A DNA stretch of 64,000 nt from contig OX246739.1 in NCBI GenBank assembly GCA_945910005.1, positions 10,142,292-10,206,291 of the forward strand, read 5' to 3'. Shown one piece after another: positions 39,086-52,811 of the stretch. The notes beneath the pieces are model-generated. The model had not been told where the DNA came from and ran no database searches. It was given only the letters and a program-made list of their open reading frames with translations. The translations under genes and the position numbers were made by a program. Positions within the stretch are counted from its first letter, which is position 1. Each line of letters begins with the position of its first letter. Origin of the DNA: Isoperla grammatica (lineage: Eukaryota > Arthropoda > Insecta > Plecoptera > Perlodidae).

Positions 39086-40364
39086 TAGTTATCTGCATCA
39101 GCATCAGTATGGGTGTATTCGCAGTGTATGACCCCATTTCATCGTTCCCTATTCTAGAAGGGGAAGCGAGACAGATTACTCTGCTCCCCTGTTATATCGA
39201 TTAGTGTTGGGGCTCAACGTCTCACTCGTTCGCTGCAACGAGGCTTATCTAGAAGAGGGGTGTATTAAAAATGAGGAGAAGATGCCCAGTTTTCTCTGAA
39301 ACCAAAACAATAATGCATTTTTGTTGTTGTTGCTAGAATAATAATAATAATAATAATAATAATACATTCATATTATGATTTGAATCGTGTTAGTTTCTAT
39401 GAAATAGCGTGAATACCCAGTTACATTTGAAGTTTTTTTTTACTGAAATCCAGGGAGGTAAAGTTCCCTCTCCCCACTGTGTACAAATACAATACTTTAC
39501 AATTCCATTACACTGATAAAGTTATGTGCTGTAGCAAACATTTATAAACCTCAATGACCAATTACTAATTAGCAGTTCACAACCAATAATAAATAGTCTT
39601 TGAAGTCTATATTGCTGATTTGATTCATACCCATCAGTTGGGATTGGGATGTAAATGCGATTACACAGTTCGTAAGCTAAGTTCTAATCGAAGCATAAAC
39701 ATAATGTTATTATTAATTACGTTATTCAGTAGAAATAGGGCTGTGACCCGAAAAATGGAATATACACAAACAAACAAACAAACACAAAGAAACAAACACA
39801 AACAATCAAACAAATTGTAGAAAGAGACCGCGTAAGAACGTTTCTTGAATGCCGTCACCACCATGGTAATATATAGTAATTATCCGTTGCAACAAATAAA
39901 TGATAATGAAATAATTAAAATGTACAATTATTAATTAATAACTGTTGAACAAATGTGATTATAAATAACTACATCACCAGCTGTTACAAGGGGGTTAGGA
40001 CGAAGTTATATTTTCCTGGAAGGCAGAAGCTACAACTTGAAACAAGTGAGCAATCTCCGATCATCAATGCCTGAAGATGTGCACAAGCGTGGTCGCTCTT
40101 TGGGCCAGACATGACACACAGGGCATGATCCCCTGAGATAATATTTGGGCAACCCTTAACTTTAATCAACCCTAGTAGCGGCACAGCCAGGGCCGACGAC
40201 TGACGAGTACTCCTACCTACCTACCTACTTTGGAATTGAAAATCAATAAGAGATTGGTGACATTTTGCGTGGCATGACCCCACTTCGTGATACATAAATA
40301 ATTAATTGGCCGACACAGACCAACTAGACTGTTGTATGACCGTGAATCACTTCGATGTAACTGT
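39086..40364. other. Intergenic DNA, no gene recognised
   Basis: Holds two microsatellites, (ATA)n at 39338-39365 and a CAAA-rich run at 39765-39815. Nothing else recognised. Confidence 0.45.
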
Positions 40365-40595
40365 GAGCCTTCCAACAGGTTAGAGTGGCATTCATCGATG
40401 TGAGCCTTCCAACAGGATAGAGTGGCATTCATCTATGTGAGCCTTCCAACAAGATCAGAGAGTGGCATTCATCGATGTGAGCCTTCCAACAGGATAGTGG
40501 CAATCATCGATGTGAGCCTTCCAACAGGATAGAGTGGCATTCATCGATGTGAGCCTTCCACCAGGATCGAATGGCATACATCGATGTGAGTCACT
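40365..40595. repeat. About 37-bp minisatellite, six copies
   Basis: Unit: gtgagccttccaacaggata followed by gagtggcattcatcgat. Copies vary by small indels. Units abut directly with no unique spacers. Confidence 0.92.
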
Positions 40596-40739
40596 GTTAG
40601 ACCATCCATGACTATAACCGCCCCCTATTTCAGAATAATTATATACGTTTTACCTGCAGTAATACAACGATAGCACGCGCGCGGAAGCCATTCGTCTTCC
40701 CCTGGACTCATGCGCATTAGTCCATGAGTCCGCATGCTG

Positions 40740-40930
40740 GACTCATGTTGGAGCCGTGCAATTGGGGAAATTCCCATTGTGCAAACGACATTTTTCCAAT
40801 TGTGCCAACTTTTAAATGCTACACGACGAAGTTTTGGCGCATTGAGGAAAACTGTATTCGCATTGCGCCAACAGAATGTGGGATTTGGCGCGTTGGGTAA
40901 ATCTATACTCCCATTGCGCCAGAAAATGTG
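40740..40930. repeat. GCGCCA-containing imperfect repeats
   Basis: Three to four diverged copies of a roughly 55-bp module with attgcgccaa, (t)ttggcgcattg / ttggcgcgttg and ggtaaatct. The TTTGGCGC words at 40833-40840 and 40884-40891 resemble E2F sites. Confidence 0.6.
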
Positions 40931-42403
40931 TATAATAAGTGCAAGGGATAAAACTAAAAGTATCGTGAGAGCACTTTATAAATATTCTAGGCGCAACGGT
41001 TACAACAGTTGATTCCCATGGGGCCAAAATGGTTTTAAAATTTCGGGGTTCTATCGGCACCTTCGAGTTTGCCCTTGTAGGTTATATAATAACACTATTT
41101 GACGTTGGATTCGTTTCCCCGATTATTCTAAGACCTGCATTTTCTTTTCCTGTACGTGTTGGATATTTTGTGAATGTATAATATGACAAATTCACCAACG
41201 ATATCTTCAAATTATTGTTTCCTATAGATAGTACACCGCATAAATTCCATGAATGAGTGAGATAAGGTCAAAGATCCCAAAACGGCCGACCGTGCAACTT
41301 GCGATCCGATATTTGAGTTTTCCACGTTCTGTAGGAGGCCTACTCGTGAGAAATATCGACTGCGTTTGTTCCCCACAGCCTGCGAGTGCGAGCCTCGCCA
41401 AGTTTCCACTCACGGCCGGGCTCAATATTTTGACTGTCGAAAACAGTTTTTCGGTTTCTTAGTCATGAGAAGCTGCAACTTTGCGAGTTTCCAGAGCCGA
41501 CGATTTTCTCCCCACACCAAAGTTCCCATACCCTGTCTTCGTATCCTCCGAGGGGTTCCTTCCTGCTATACTAGGCCCCCACAAAAGAATTTTACATGAC
41601 ACATAAAGGTGTGACAATAATACAGCAATAATAGAATGAAAGAAAGCTATAGTTCAATTGTTATATAACCTTTCCTATACGGATTTACTTTAACGGCTCC
41701 CTTTTGCCTTCGGGGAAGACGTCGAGATAGCTCTGCCTGTCATACGAGACGTCTATCAGAGCCGTCGCTATATTAAACCCGTTGTGCGCCGAACCACAAT
41801 CATTATCGTAACATATTATCAGTACCTACCTTAGAATAATATCAATATCATCAATTTGGTGATGAAAGCATCTAAGCTCTACAGTCTATACGCTCTACTC
41901 TACAAAAAAAACATTCATAGACTGTAGTGTATGCAATTAAACTTGAGTAGGTGTGCATTTAGTTTCATGTGTTTCGTGCACGCTGTTTCAACGACAGCAA
42001 CAGATTCCTAGCACATGCGTAAAGAAAGTCTTCCGCTTAGTAAAGTGCACAAGCTTCATTAGTCACGCCCACTGTGTTAAGAATTCCCAGGTGTGGAGTA
42101 CAGGACGGGTTTCAAGTTGATGATGGTAGAAACTAGAAACATAGAAAATTAAGTGGTAGGTATAAACTATTGCATAAGACTCAATGATTGCTTTACATCT
42201 GAACACTTTGTTCAAACAATATCCTCTGTATGCACAAACATAGTAGCCGAGTTAGCCGACCGAATTATTCCAGATATTATAAATAATTATTTTTATTTTA
42301 GTTATCTTGAATCTTGATTGTAGTGAAATTTCTTAAGATGGGGTTCTAATAACATCCTTCGCCACTTATTAGTTGACGTTTTGTAGATGGTAGATCCGTA
42401 GAT
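40931..42403. other. Intergenic DNA before the 85-bp satellite
   Basis: No gene. A perfect 11-bp stem (ctacagtctat / atagactgtag) lies at 41879-41889 and 41917-41927. A lone diverged fragment of the 81-bp satellite from the left edge lies at about 41967-42003 (cgtgcacgctgtttcaacga). Confidence 0.5.
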
Positions 42404-44394
42404 GGCTTTCCTGTCTGAAAGATGGACACCCATACTATACAACTAACGGATACGGGTACACGAGCAGTATTACAGTCAAGTAATAGTTTTCTTACCTGAA
42501 AGAAGTGTCATTATTACTATACAACTAACGGCTACTACGGGTACACGAGCAGTATTACAGTCAAGTAATAGTTTTCTTACCTGAAAGAAGTGTCATTATT
42601 ACTATACAACTAACGGCTACTACGGGTACACGAGCAGTATTACAGTCAAGTAATAGTTTTCTTACCTGAAAGAAGTGTCATTATTACTATACAACTAACG
42701 GCTACTACGGGTACACGAGCAGTATTACAGTCAAGTAATAGTTTTCTTACCTGAAAGAAGTGTCATTATTACTATACAACTAACGGCTACTACGGGTACA
42801 CGAGCAGTATTACAGTCAAGTAATAGTTTTCTTACCTAAAAGAAGTGTCATTATTACTATACAACTAACGGCTACTACGGGTACACGAGCAGTATTACAG
42901 TCAAGTAATAGTTTTCTTACCTAAAAGAAGTGTCATTATTACTATACAACTAACGGCTACTACGGGTACACGAGCAGTATTACAGTCAAGTAATAGTTTT
43001 CTTACCTAAAAGAAGTGTCATTATTACTATACAACTAACGGCTACTACGGGTACACGAGCAGTATTACAGTCAAGTAATAGTTTTCTTACCTAAAAGAAG
43101 TGTCATTATTACTATACAACTAACGGCTACTACGGGTACACGAACAGTATTACAGTCAAGTAATAGTTTTCTTACCTGAAAGAAGTGTCATTATTACTAT
43201 ACAACTAACGGCTACTACGGGTACACGAACAGTATTACAGTCAAGTAATAGTTTTCTTACCTAAAAGAAGTGTCATTATTACTATACAACTAACGGCTAC
43301 TACGGGTACACGAACAGTATTACAGTCAAGTAATAGTTTTCTTACCTAAAAGAAGTGTCATTATTACTATACAACTAACGGCTACTACGGGTACACGAAC
43401 AGTATTACAGTCAAGTAATAGTTTTCTTACCTAAAAGAAGTGTCATTATTACTATACAACTAACGGCTACTACGGGTACACGAGCAGTATTACAGTCAAG
43501 TAATAGTTTTCTTACCTGAAAGAAGTGTCATTATTACTATACAACTAACGGCTACTACGGGTACACGAGCAGTATAACAGTCAAGTAATAGTTTTCTTAC
43601 CTGCAAGAAGTATCATTATTACTATACAACTAACGGCTACTACGGGTACACGAGCAGTATTACAGTCAAGTAATAGTTTTCTTACCTGAAAGAAGTGTCA
43701 TTATTACTATACAACTAACAGCTACTACGGGTACACGAGCAGTATTACAGTCAAGTAATAGTTTTCTTACCTGAAAGAAGTGTCATTATTACTATACAAC
43801 TAACGGCTACTACGGGTACACGAGCAGTATTACAGTCAAGTAATAGTTTTCTTACCTAAAAGAAGTGTCATTATTACTATACAACTAACGGCTACTACGG
43901 GTACACGAGCAGTATTACAGTCATGTAATAGTTTTCTTACCTGAAAGAAGTGTCATTATTACTATACAACTAACGGATACGGGTACACGAGCAGTATTAC
44001 AGTCAAGTAATAGTTTTCTTACCTGAAAGAAGTGTCATTATTACTATACAACTAACGGCTACTACGGGTACACGAGCAGTATTACAGTCAAGTAATAGTT
44101 TTCTTACCTGAAAGAAGTGTCATTATTACTATACAACTAACGGCTACTACGAGTACACGAGCAGTATTACAGTCAAGTAATAGTTTTCTTACCTGAAAGA
44201 AGTGTCATTATTACTATACAACTAACGGCTACTACGAGTACACGAGCAGTATTACAGTCAAGTAATAATTTTCTTACCTGCAAGAAGTGTCATTATTACT
44301 ATACAACTAACGGCTACTACGAGTACACGAGCAGTATTACAGTCAAGTAATAATTTTCTTACCTGCAAGAAGTGTCATTATTACTATACAACTA
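42404..44394. repeat. 85-bp satellite array, left half (about 23 copies)
   Basis: Unit: gctactacgggtacacgagc, agtattacagtcaagtaata, gttttcttacctgaaagaag, tgtcattattactatacaac, taacg, 85 bp. Copies are nearly identical. Diagnostic variants come in runs: ctaaaag at about 42835-43440, cgaacag at about 43140-43400, and taataattttc with ctgcaag in the last two copies. The array is interrupted at 44394 by the 13.5-kb insertion and resumes at 57918. Confidence 0.97.
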
Positions 44395-45000
44395 CCCAGT
44401 AAACACAAAACCTATCCGAGAACTGCACATTTTGCTCACTTTACTCCCAAAGTCAGTCCACTCACATTGTAAGCCAATTGTGACTTGAATGTAACTGGAA
44501 TGTATATCTTCAACCAAAACCTTCTCACATTGTGACTTCTCCAACATCACTCGGACACCTCCCAATGCAAACGTATTTCTTCATACTCATAGAATGCACT
44601 CGGAGTTGTCACTATGTGACCTTTTTTTATGTTCTTGGAAAGTTGTCACATTCGTGACGGCTTAGTGAGTGGTTTGTACGCAGCAGATATAATTTCCTTT
44701 TTTTGTAAAAAATTCACCTGCATTGAGCGTGATTTGAGTTGGTTTTAAGACGTCCCTTGTTCATGCTTATTCTCACACACTGTGAGCAATTTGAGAGAAG
44801 TGTATTGTCACATTGTGACCTTTCCAATACCACTCAGCTAGCTCAAATGAAACTTACTTTTATTGCAATTTAAGAGTGGTTCCTGAGCAAACTGATATTT
44901 TTATTGAACAACATTTGGACACATTGTGTGGTAACTGAGTGGAATCTGAGTACTATAATATGTTGCTACATAAGAGCATGCGTTTACTTCGTTCCTCAGT
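44395..45000. other. Left subterminal region with palindromic GTCACA/TGTGAC motifs
   Basis: Short palindromes of the tcaca...tgtga type recur: 44524-44535, 44608-44620, 44644-44658, 44772-44786 and 44807-44819. Clustered subterminal motifs are commonly transposase-binding sites in TIR elements; that role here is inference. Confidence 0.55.
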
Positions 45001-45275
45001 TTGAAATGTGCGCCGGTAACGATTCATGCACGACTACTCCCGACAATCTCCGAGTATAATAGAGAACTCCCTTACAGAAAAATTTGGTGGCCAAGTGGTA
45101 ACCAACAAATGACCAATAATTGGTCATCAATTATTGATATCCACAGCCTAATACTGACAACCAAATGGTGGCCAAATGGTGGCCAGTATAGTATCCAAGG
45201 AGATTTGGAATTAAATTGGGATGACAATGTCTTTGCCAAATGGTTGCCAAAATGTATCCAAATAGATATGTGGTA

Positions 45276-45600
45276 GAAAAAGTGACCAAATGCTACCCAA
45301 CAGGTTGCCACTGTTTGCCAAATGATAGCCATGAGGCAACCTCATGGCCACATGTTGGCAATTATGAAACTAGATGACCAAATGCTACCCAACAAGTTGC
45401 CACTGTTTGCCAAATGATAGCCATGTGGCAACCTCATGGCCACATGTTGGCAATTATGAAACTAGATGACCAAATGCTACCCAACAAGTGGCCACTGTTT
45501 GCCAAATGACAGCCATGTGGCAACCTCATGGCCACATGTTGGCAATTATGAAACTAGATGACCAAATGCTACCCAACAAGTTGCCCAACAAGTTGCTTAT
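45276..45600. repeat. 92-bp tandem repeat rich in TGGCCA/TTGCCA
   Basis: Starts at 45283, 45376, 45468 and 45560. The unit has gaccaaatgctacccaacaa, ttgccactgtttgccaaatg and caacctcatggccacatgtt. The upstream 45090-45275 has looser ccaaatggtggcc repeats, which keep a spurious frame open. Confidence 0.9.
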
Positions 45601-45629
45601 ATTATCTAACACCCTCTGCGCCCAGGGAA

Positions 45630-46140
45630 GAATTTAGAACTATATCGTTTTTAAAACTCGATATTTCTCACTAGGCCCTAATTAATTTTTTGTGGGTTGG
45701 AATCTTGACGTATTTTGCTTATTATATTAACATCATCTAGTTTAGTTGTCAAGAGTGCTGAATTCAAATTTCAGCCAAATCCGTAGAGTCGTTTGACCTG
45801 TGCGCGACGAACAAAAGTAAAACTCGATATTTTTCACTAATACATTTTTTGTAGGTTGGTATCCTTACGGAGTTTGCTGGTTATATAAAGAGCATTTAGT
45901 TAAGTGGTCAAGAGTGTTGACTTAAAATTTCAGCTACATCTGTCAAGTCGTTTGACCTGTGCGCGACGAATTGTTTAAAATTCGATATTTTCCACTAATA
46001 CATTTTTTGTAGAATGGCATCTGGACGGAGTTTGCTGGTTATATTAAGAGCATCTAGTTTAGTGGTCGAGAGTGTTGACTTAAAATTTCAGCCAAATCCG
46101 TCAAGCCGTTTGACCTGTGCGTGACGAACAAAATTGTGTA
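45630..46140. repeat. About 159-bp tandem repeat, three copies
   Basis: The landmark cgtttgacctgtgcgcgacg recurs near 45790, 45949 and 46107. Each copy includes cactaatacattttttgtag (or a variant) and a ttcagccaaatccgt block. It runs directly into the CA microsatellite. It could be the 3' end of a retroelement with a repeated tail, but I cannot show that. Confidence 0.85.
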
Positions 46141-46142
46141 CA

Positions 46143-48214
<2,072 letters not shown>

Positions 48215-48345
48215 ATGGAGCCCACATCCAGCACAAAACGCTATCCAAAGCGGCTAAGAAAAAAATGCATTCAAAATCATTTAGATGCAATTGAATTAGA
48301 TGTTATTTCTAAGGTGATAGTTGAGCACATTCCACCTTTCAATGA

Positions 48346-48685
48346 CTACGTATATCACGCAAGTTTAAGGCGCCTGGGATGAAGGCGCCTTGCTTCCAAT
48401 CGGTTGCAGAGTGTGGTATACACGTCGAATTTACCTCAAGGCGGCGGCGATCCAACTCGCTTGGGCAAGCGAGTTGGAGGTTAGAATTCACTTTGATTTC
48501 AGTGATATACACGTCAAAGCGGCTCCGCGATGCACAGCCTGTGTTGTGATTGGCTGAATTCGCAGCCGGTGTAGATAAGGGCGCTTCAGATTGACGTGAT
48601 ATACGGAGCAGATTCCTCACTCGGCCACCGATTGAAAGCAAGGCGCCTTCATCCCAAGCGCGTTAGAATTGCGTGATATACGTAG
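48346..48685. mobile_element. 340-bp MITE inside coding exon 1 of the DUF4806 gene
   Basis: Inverted ends of about 60 bp start ctacgtatatcacgcaa and end ttgcgtgatatacgtag, with internal aaggcgcctt words. It is flanked by the 7-bp direct repeat TCAATGA (48339-48345 and 48686-48692). Taking out the element and one repeat joins two coding parts in frame up to a gcag|gtagg donor whose phase fits the next exon. The element introduces an in-frame TGA. Confidence 0.9.
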
Positions 48686-50939
48686 TCAATGAAGATGCAG
48701 GTAGGACTTCCTGTTGAGGACTTCAAACCAAAGCGACCAAGCTAACCCTATATGCCCCAACGCAATCAACAAGTGAGCGTTACCCAACCAAAGATAGATA
48801 TTTTAATAGAAATATAGCATTGGGTGGTATGGACAGTGCGAACAGGGATAGTAAGTGTAAACGTGTAGGCCTACACACCATGAGGGGTGATGTTCACGGG
48901 TGAGGATCACAAAAGTGTGCCCCTTAAAAACTATCCTTTTTTATCTGCTGTCATGTAAGTCGAGAACAATGTTAGATACAAGTTCTGATGTTAATATAAA
49001 AAAATAATTTGTACACAGTGTATTTGTTATTTTTGGACCTTGTTGTTTGCTCAAGTTTTTCCTTGTGGGTTGGAGAGGGCATTTAATTCAAATTTCAATT
49101 TCTTTTTTCCATCTATTAACATAATTATTTGTAGGTCTTTCAATTTTGTAATTTATTTCAGCTCCTGTGAAGAAGATCCCTAACATAAAGGAGGCGGCCA
49201 CAAACAAAGACATTGAAACTGCTACACGAGTGTGGTTCCAATATGCTGGGGATCGAATCAAACAGCGACAAAAGAAAAAAACAAATAAAGTTGTTTATGA
49301 TTTCGATGCTTCGGGTTATCAAAGTAGTTTCACTTTTGCTAAAGACTGGTCCACATAAAATTCAAGACTTAGGGAGGCTGCACAATTGCCCGGGAATATT
49401 ACGGGAATGCAAACGCTAACTTGAAAAGCATGCTGTTTTTGTTACCGGGATATGGGAACAGGAAAATCAATTGTGCATTGTGTCGTAAGATAACACATGA
49501 GCCAATTTGACCGTTCTCGTTAACGTTCCTGCCCTGACGTTGTGGAATGTAAGTTTTATGCCAAATTTAAATACATTATGTTATGTTGACCAAGACATAG
49601 GCCACATTATGTTGGTAATTGAGATAATATTAAATACCCATATTTTAAATGTACACATAAATAATTTTATCATTTTGCAGTGTATGTACGAAATGCGGTT
49701 GAGGTACGAAACAAGGACCGTACCCCAACAAAGAAGCTTCCAATACCGAACTTCCAAAAACTTCTTAGCCAAAAAGCTGCCACAATGCGTCGGCGAGAAA
49801 AGCGTATTGCAGAGGGTCCATTTTATGAACAAAATTTAGAACAAAATTTAAAATTACAGCAGTTTAAAGTTGAATTGGTAAGTGTTTTAGCCTTTCACGT
49901 GTTGCTACATCTTAGTTCTCCAATTGAAGTGAAACTTATCTAATAGGTTAAATTTAAATGTTTGCAATTTGCATTACTAACAATTCATTTTTAATGTTCA
50001 GTATTCCATGGCATATTATGTTTGACCAGTTGGTAAAATATTGTAGTCTACCTACCCAAGACATGGCATATTATTTTATGTTTAGTTTGTAATTTGTATC
50101 TGGAATGCCTACATTAGCAGAGTTTGTGCAAGTGTGGATGTATTTGAAGGTGGCATGTTATTGAAATTACAAAGAAATAGATCTTGTAGAATGTAGATCA
50201 TAGATCTTAAGTTTTTTTTTCTTTATTGGTTACAAGTGTGGGCTCTCTTTGTACATACTTGCGTGAGGCATCAATATATTATCTAGTTGTAACATAAAAC
50301 AAATTAAATAGGTAACAGTGATATATGACATATTTCTAGACTTTGTGTTTGTTAAATGTCAATTTGGCTTTTTTATATTCTAGATGAACCATGTAAAGGG
50401 AATTGGAGGCAACAGCTTTGGTGACACTGTGCGACGTGCACTCTCATCGATTATATCGAACAATGTAGCAAAGGATCTTGCCTGGAAGGGTATAACGGGA
50501 AAAAAGCCTGTAAAAGATACACAGCTTGTCAAGATTATTGTTTGTAAGTATGGCAAACAGTCCAGCCTCACATTGTAGACCTACATGTTAGTAAATGAGA
50601 CCCTTAGTTGGAATTATTTTTCTAGACTGCCCTTGTTGGTAGTACAGGGATGGAGAACCTATTTGAACTTGAGTGCCATTATTTACGAACTAGGGTATTG
50701 AATTTACCCTGTCCAGGCATGCCAAATTCTCAACAAAAAAAGCACAGTAAAATTCTAATGAAATTTGTATAGTTTTTTGAATAATTATATTTTTATACAG
50801 AGAACAAAATGGCCAGTTTATCAGTGTGTAATATTGTGATTGTTCCACATAATGCAGCTTTTGAGTAAAACTTTGCCGGAGTTGAAATTTTTCTACCCAA
50901 AATTCTCTAAATGACTGGAAGTGGAACATGTCTTTGAAG

Positions 50940-51929
50940 TAGGGCTGGGCAAGGAAATCGATATTTCGATGCGATATCGATACGAGCCGATTTATTCGAT
51001 ATCGATATTTGGTTGAATATCGAAATACAGTATTGGCAGGTAACGCATGGCCCCTGTGTGGCCCGCAACCTGCATTACACATGTGTGTTGCGGGCAGTAG
51101 GCTCGCAGGCGGTTAGCGCAGGGCAGCAAAGTGAGAACAGATGCGGCCGGCCGAGCGAGAGAGAACAATGGAGTGCTATCGTGTCTGAGCGAGACGTGAC
51201 GAAGTAGTCCGACGTGAGAGAGAGAGAAAGCGCTAGTCGTGGGACGCGTGAGTGGAAGCGAGACCGCGATATATGCTGGCGAATGCAACATGCAAGCGAG
51301 CCGCTGGTTGACAGTTCAGTTCGTCCCTCGCTCCGTAACCTCGATCGTGATTGGCCGGCTGGGGGGATCTCGTCTTGCGGCGGCCAATGACCTTGCCCGA
51401 CTCTCGGGGATGGCCAGCTGGCCCATCTAACGAGGCGATATACAGAAAAACACCAATCTACGCGACTGGGAATTCCAAATAATCCACATTTCGGAAGATA
51501 ATTTCGTTGTAACAACGTTTAGTAATACCAAGGGGAACCAAAATTTGTTCGTTAAAATGATCTTCTCGTAATAACGAATTTTCGTTGTAATGATAACAAA
51601 TTAACATTGTGTACATAGGGATTCGGGCGGGACCACAAATAAATTTCGTTAAAATGATGATTTCGTTGTAAGGGCGTTCGTTGTAACGACTTTTGACCGA
51701 AATAACAATACAATACCCCTTCATTAACAGTTTTATGACCAGATCAGTGTACTAAAGTAATAAATAAAAGACACAATGGTTTAGAAAATATTTTGTTTTT
51801 CATTTAACTGCAAACTGGGAAGTGGGAGGGGATATTGAAAACAGATGTATTGCTTTCGATATATCGATATCGATATCGAAATTTTTGCCTGATATCGATA
51901 TTTGAACTTTATGTCATAGCCCAGCCCTA
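50940..51929. mobile_element. 990-bp non-autonomous hAT element in the last DUF4806 intron
   Basis: Ends tagggctgggcaagg and catagcccagccctac share the tagggctgggc hAT terminus. Exact 8-bp duplication CTTTGAAG at 50932-50939 and 51930-51937. The subterminal parts are full of atcgat words. The interior has a GC-rich block (51040-51430) and a block of ttcgttgtaacga-like inverted motifs (51500-51690). No transposase. Confidence 0.92.
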
Positions 51930-52590
51930 CTTTGAAGTGTGGTTAATTTCATCCTGATACAATATGTCATACACTATTCTGCGTCCTGTCAGCAAGTCTT
52001 CGTGTGCCACTTCTGGCACGTGTACCATTTTGTTTACCATCCCTGGTGTAGGACATGTCTGTACAGTATATAATATTGCATTGCAGCATATTCTATATGC
52101 AAAATTCTGCAAATCAGTTGCAGGATGTTCATTTGGCTTCATTAAACAATTTTTTTTGTTTTATATATTTTTCTGTTTGCATTTTTCATTAATATGAGAA
52201 TGTGTTCTAGCCTAGATATAATTAGCTTTATTCCACTTCATTCAGGCAGGCATATGATATAGAATATGACAGCATACATTTATAAATGGCCTAGCCTAGC
52301 CTGTTTTATTTTTAACATGTTTTTCAAATAGTTTGTTGTGATTTGGAACAATACTAAATAGGCCTGTACTATAGGTAGTGATGTTTTGCTCCTTCATATT
52401 TCAGATGCTGTTAGAAATAGACCAGATTTAGCGGGCCTTGTAACAGTTAGAGATGTCGAGCGTTCTATTCAATACTGGCTTACGCACACAAACCAAAGAA
52501 TAATTTGGGATCAGCAGAAAAAACACTGTAATGCCAGTGATACTGCGAGGACACACTGTAGTTTTAAGTACAGTAGGTCAATACCCGCTA

Positions 52591-52753
52591 AAGTCCTCGT
52601 ACAACAACTTCGGTAATGCTTTCGTCATCAATCAGTGACGCGTTTACGGTCTCGGCCAACCCGAGCAGGTATCTGAATTAGCCACGGCCGCCGGTTGGCT
52701 GCCGCTCACCCACCCGTGACGGAAGCATTACCGAAGTTATGGTACGATGACTA
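52591..52753. mobile_element. MITE at the 3' end of the DUF4806 gene
   Basis: Inverted ends of about 37 bp share the core aacttcggtaatgctt / aagcattaccgaagtt and appear flanked by TA. It starts inside the last coding exon, so the present stop codon (cgg taa, 52614-52616) lies within the element. Without it the frame would run on about 15 codons to a TAG. Confidence 0.75.
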
Positions 52754-52811
52754 TAGTACAGTTTCCACTTATAAATCTATGTTTTTGAACTCATTTTAGA
52801 TTCTTTTCCAT

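Larger units (their letters stand above)
48215..52616 (+). pseudogene. DUF4806-domain gene, five exons, broken by a MITE in exon 1
   Basis: Exon 1, 48215-48700, is interrupted by a 340-bp MITE plus its 7-bp target duplication. The other exons are 49162-about 49323 (weak donor, uncertain), 49681-49877, 50384-50543 and 52405-52616. Ignoring the MITE, all phases agree and about 289 codons result. The N-terminus is basic (KRYPKRLRKK); exon 2 has TRVWFQYAGDRIKQRQKKK; exon 3 is charged. Exons 4-5 carry the domain, with GIGGNSFGDTVRRAL, LAWKGITGKKP, LVKIIVYAVRNRPDL and RDVERSIQYWL. These match the DUF4806 pattern (GG..v.d.vrr.l, WkG..gKk, dVe..I..WL). The domain's function is unknown. With the MITE in place the frame ends 16 codons into it. 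It is the only gene-like unit in the 13.5-kb insert, as cargo or part of the mobility machinery. Confidence 0.75.

Noticed and set aside
40365..40595. CRISPR-like regularly spaced repeats
   Set aside because: The units abut with no unique spacers, in an animal genome; it is a minisatellite.
42404..44394. The 85-bp array as two independent satellites with the one at 57918
   Set aside because: Phase, variants and the TA junction show a single array split by an insertion.
45001..45276. 91-codon Trp-rich frame in the large element
   Set aside because: It reads through ccaaatggtggcc repeats. No known domain and no splice context.
49507..49839. 110-codon frame as an extra DUF4806 exon
   Set aside because: Reads through an intron-like stretch and the acceptor at 49679-49680. 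The exon from 49681 uses another frame that fits its neighbours.
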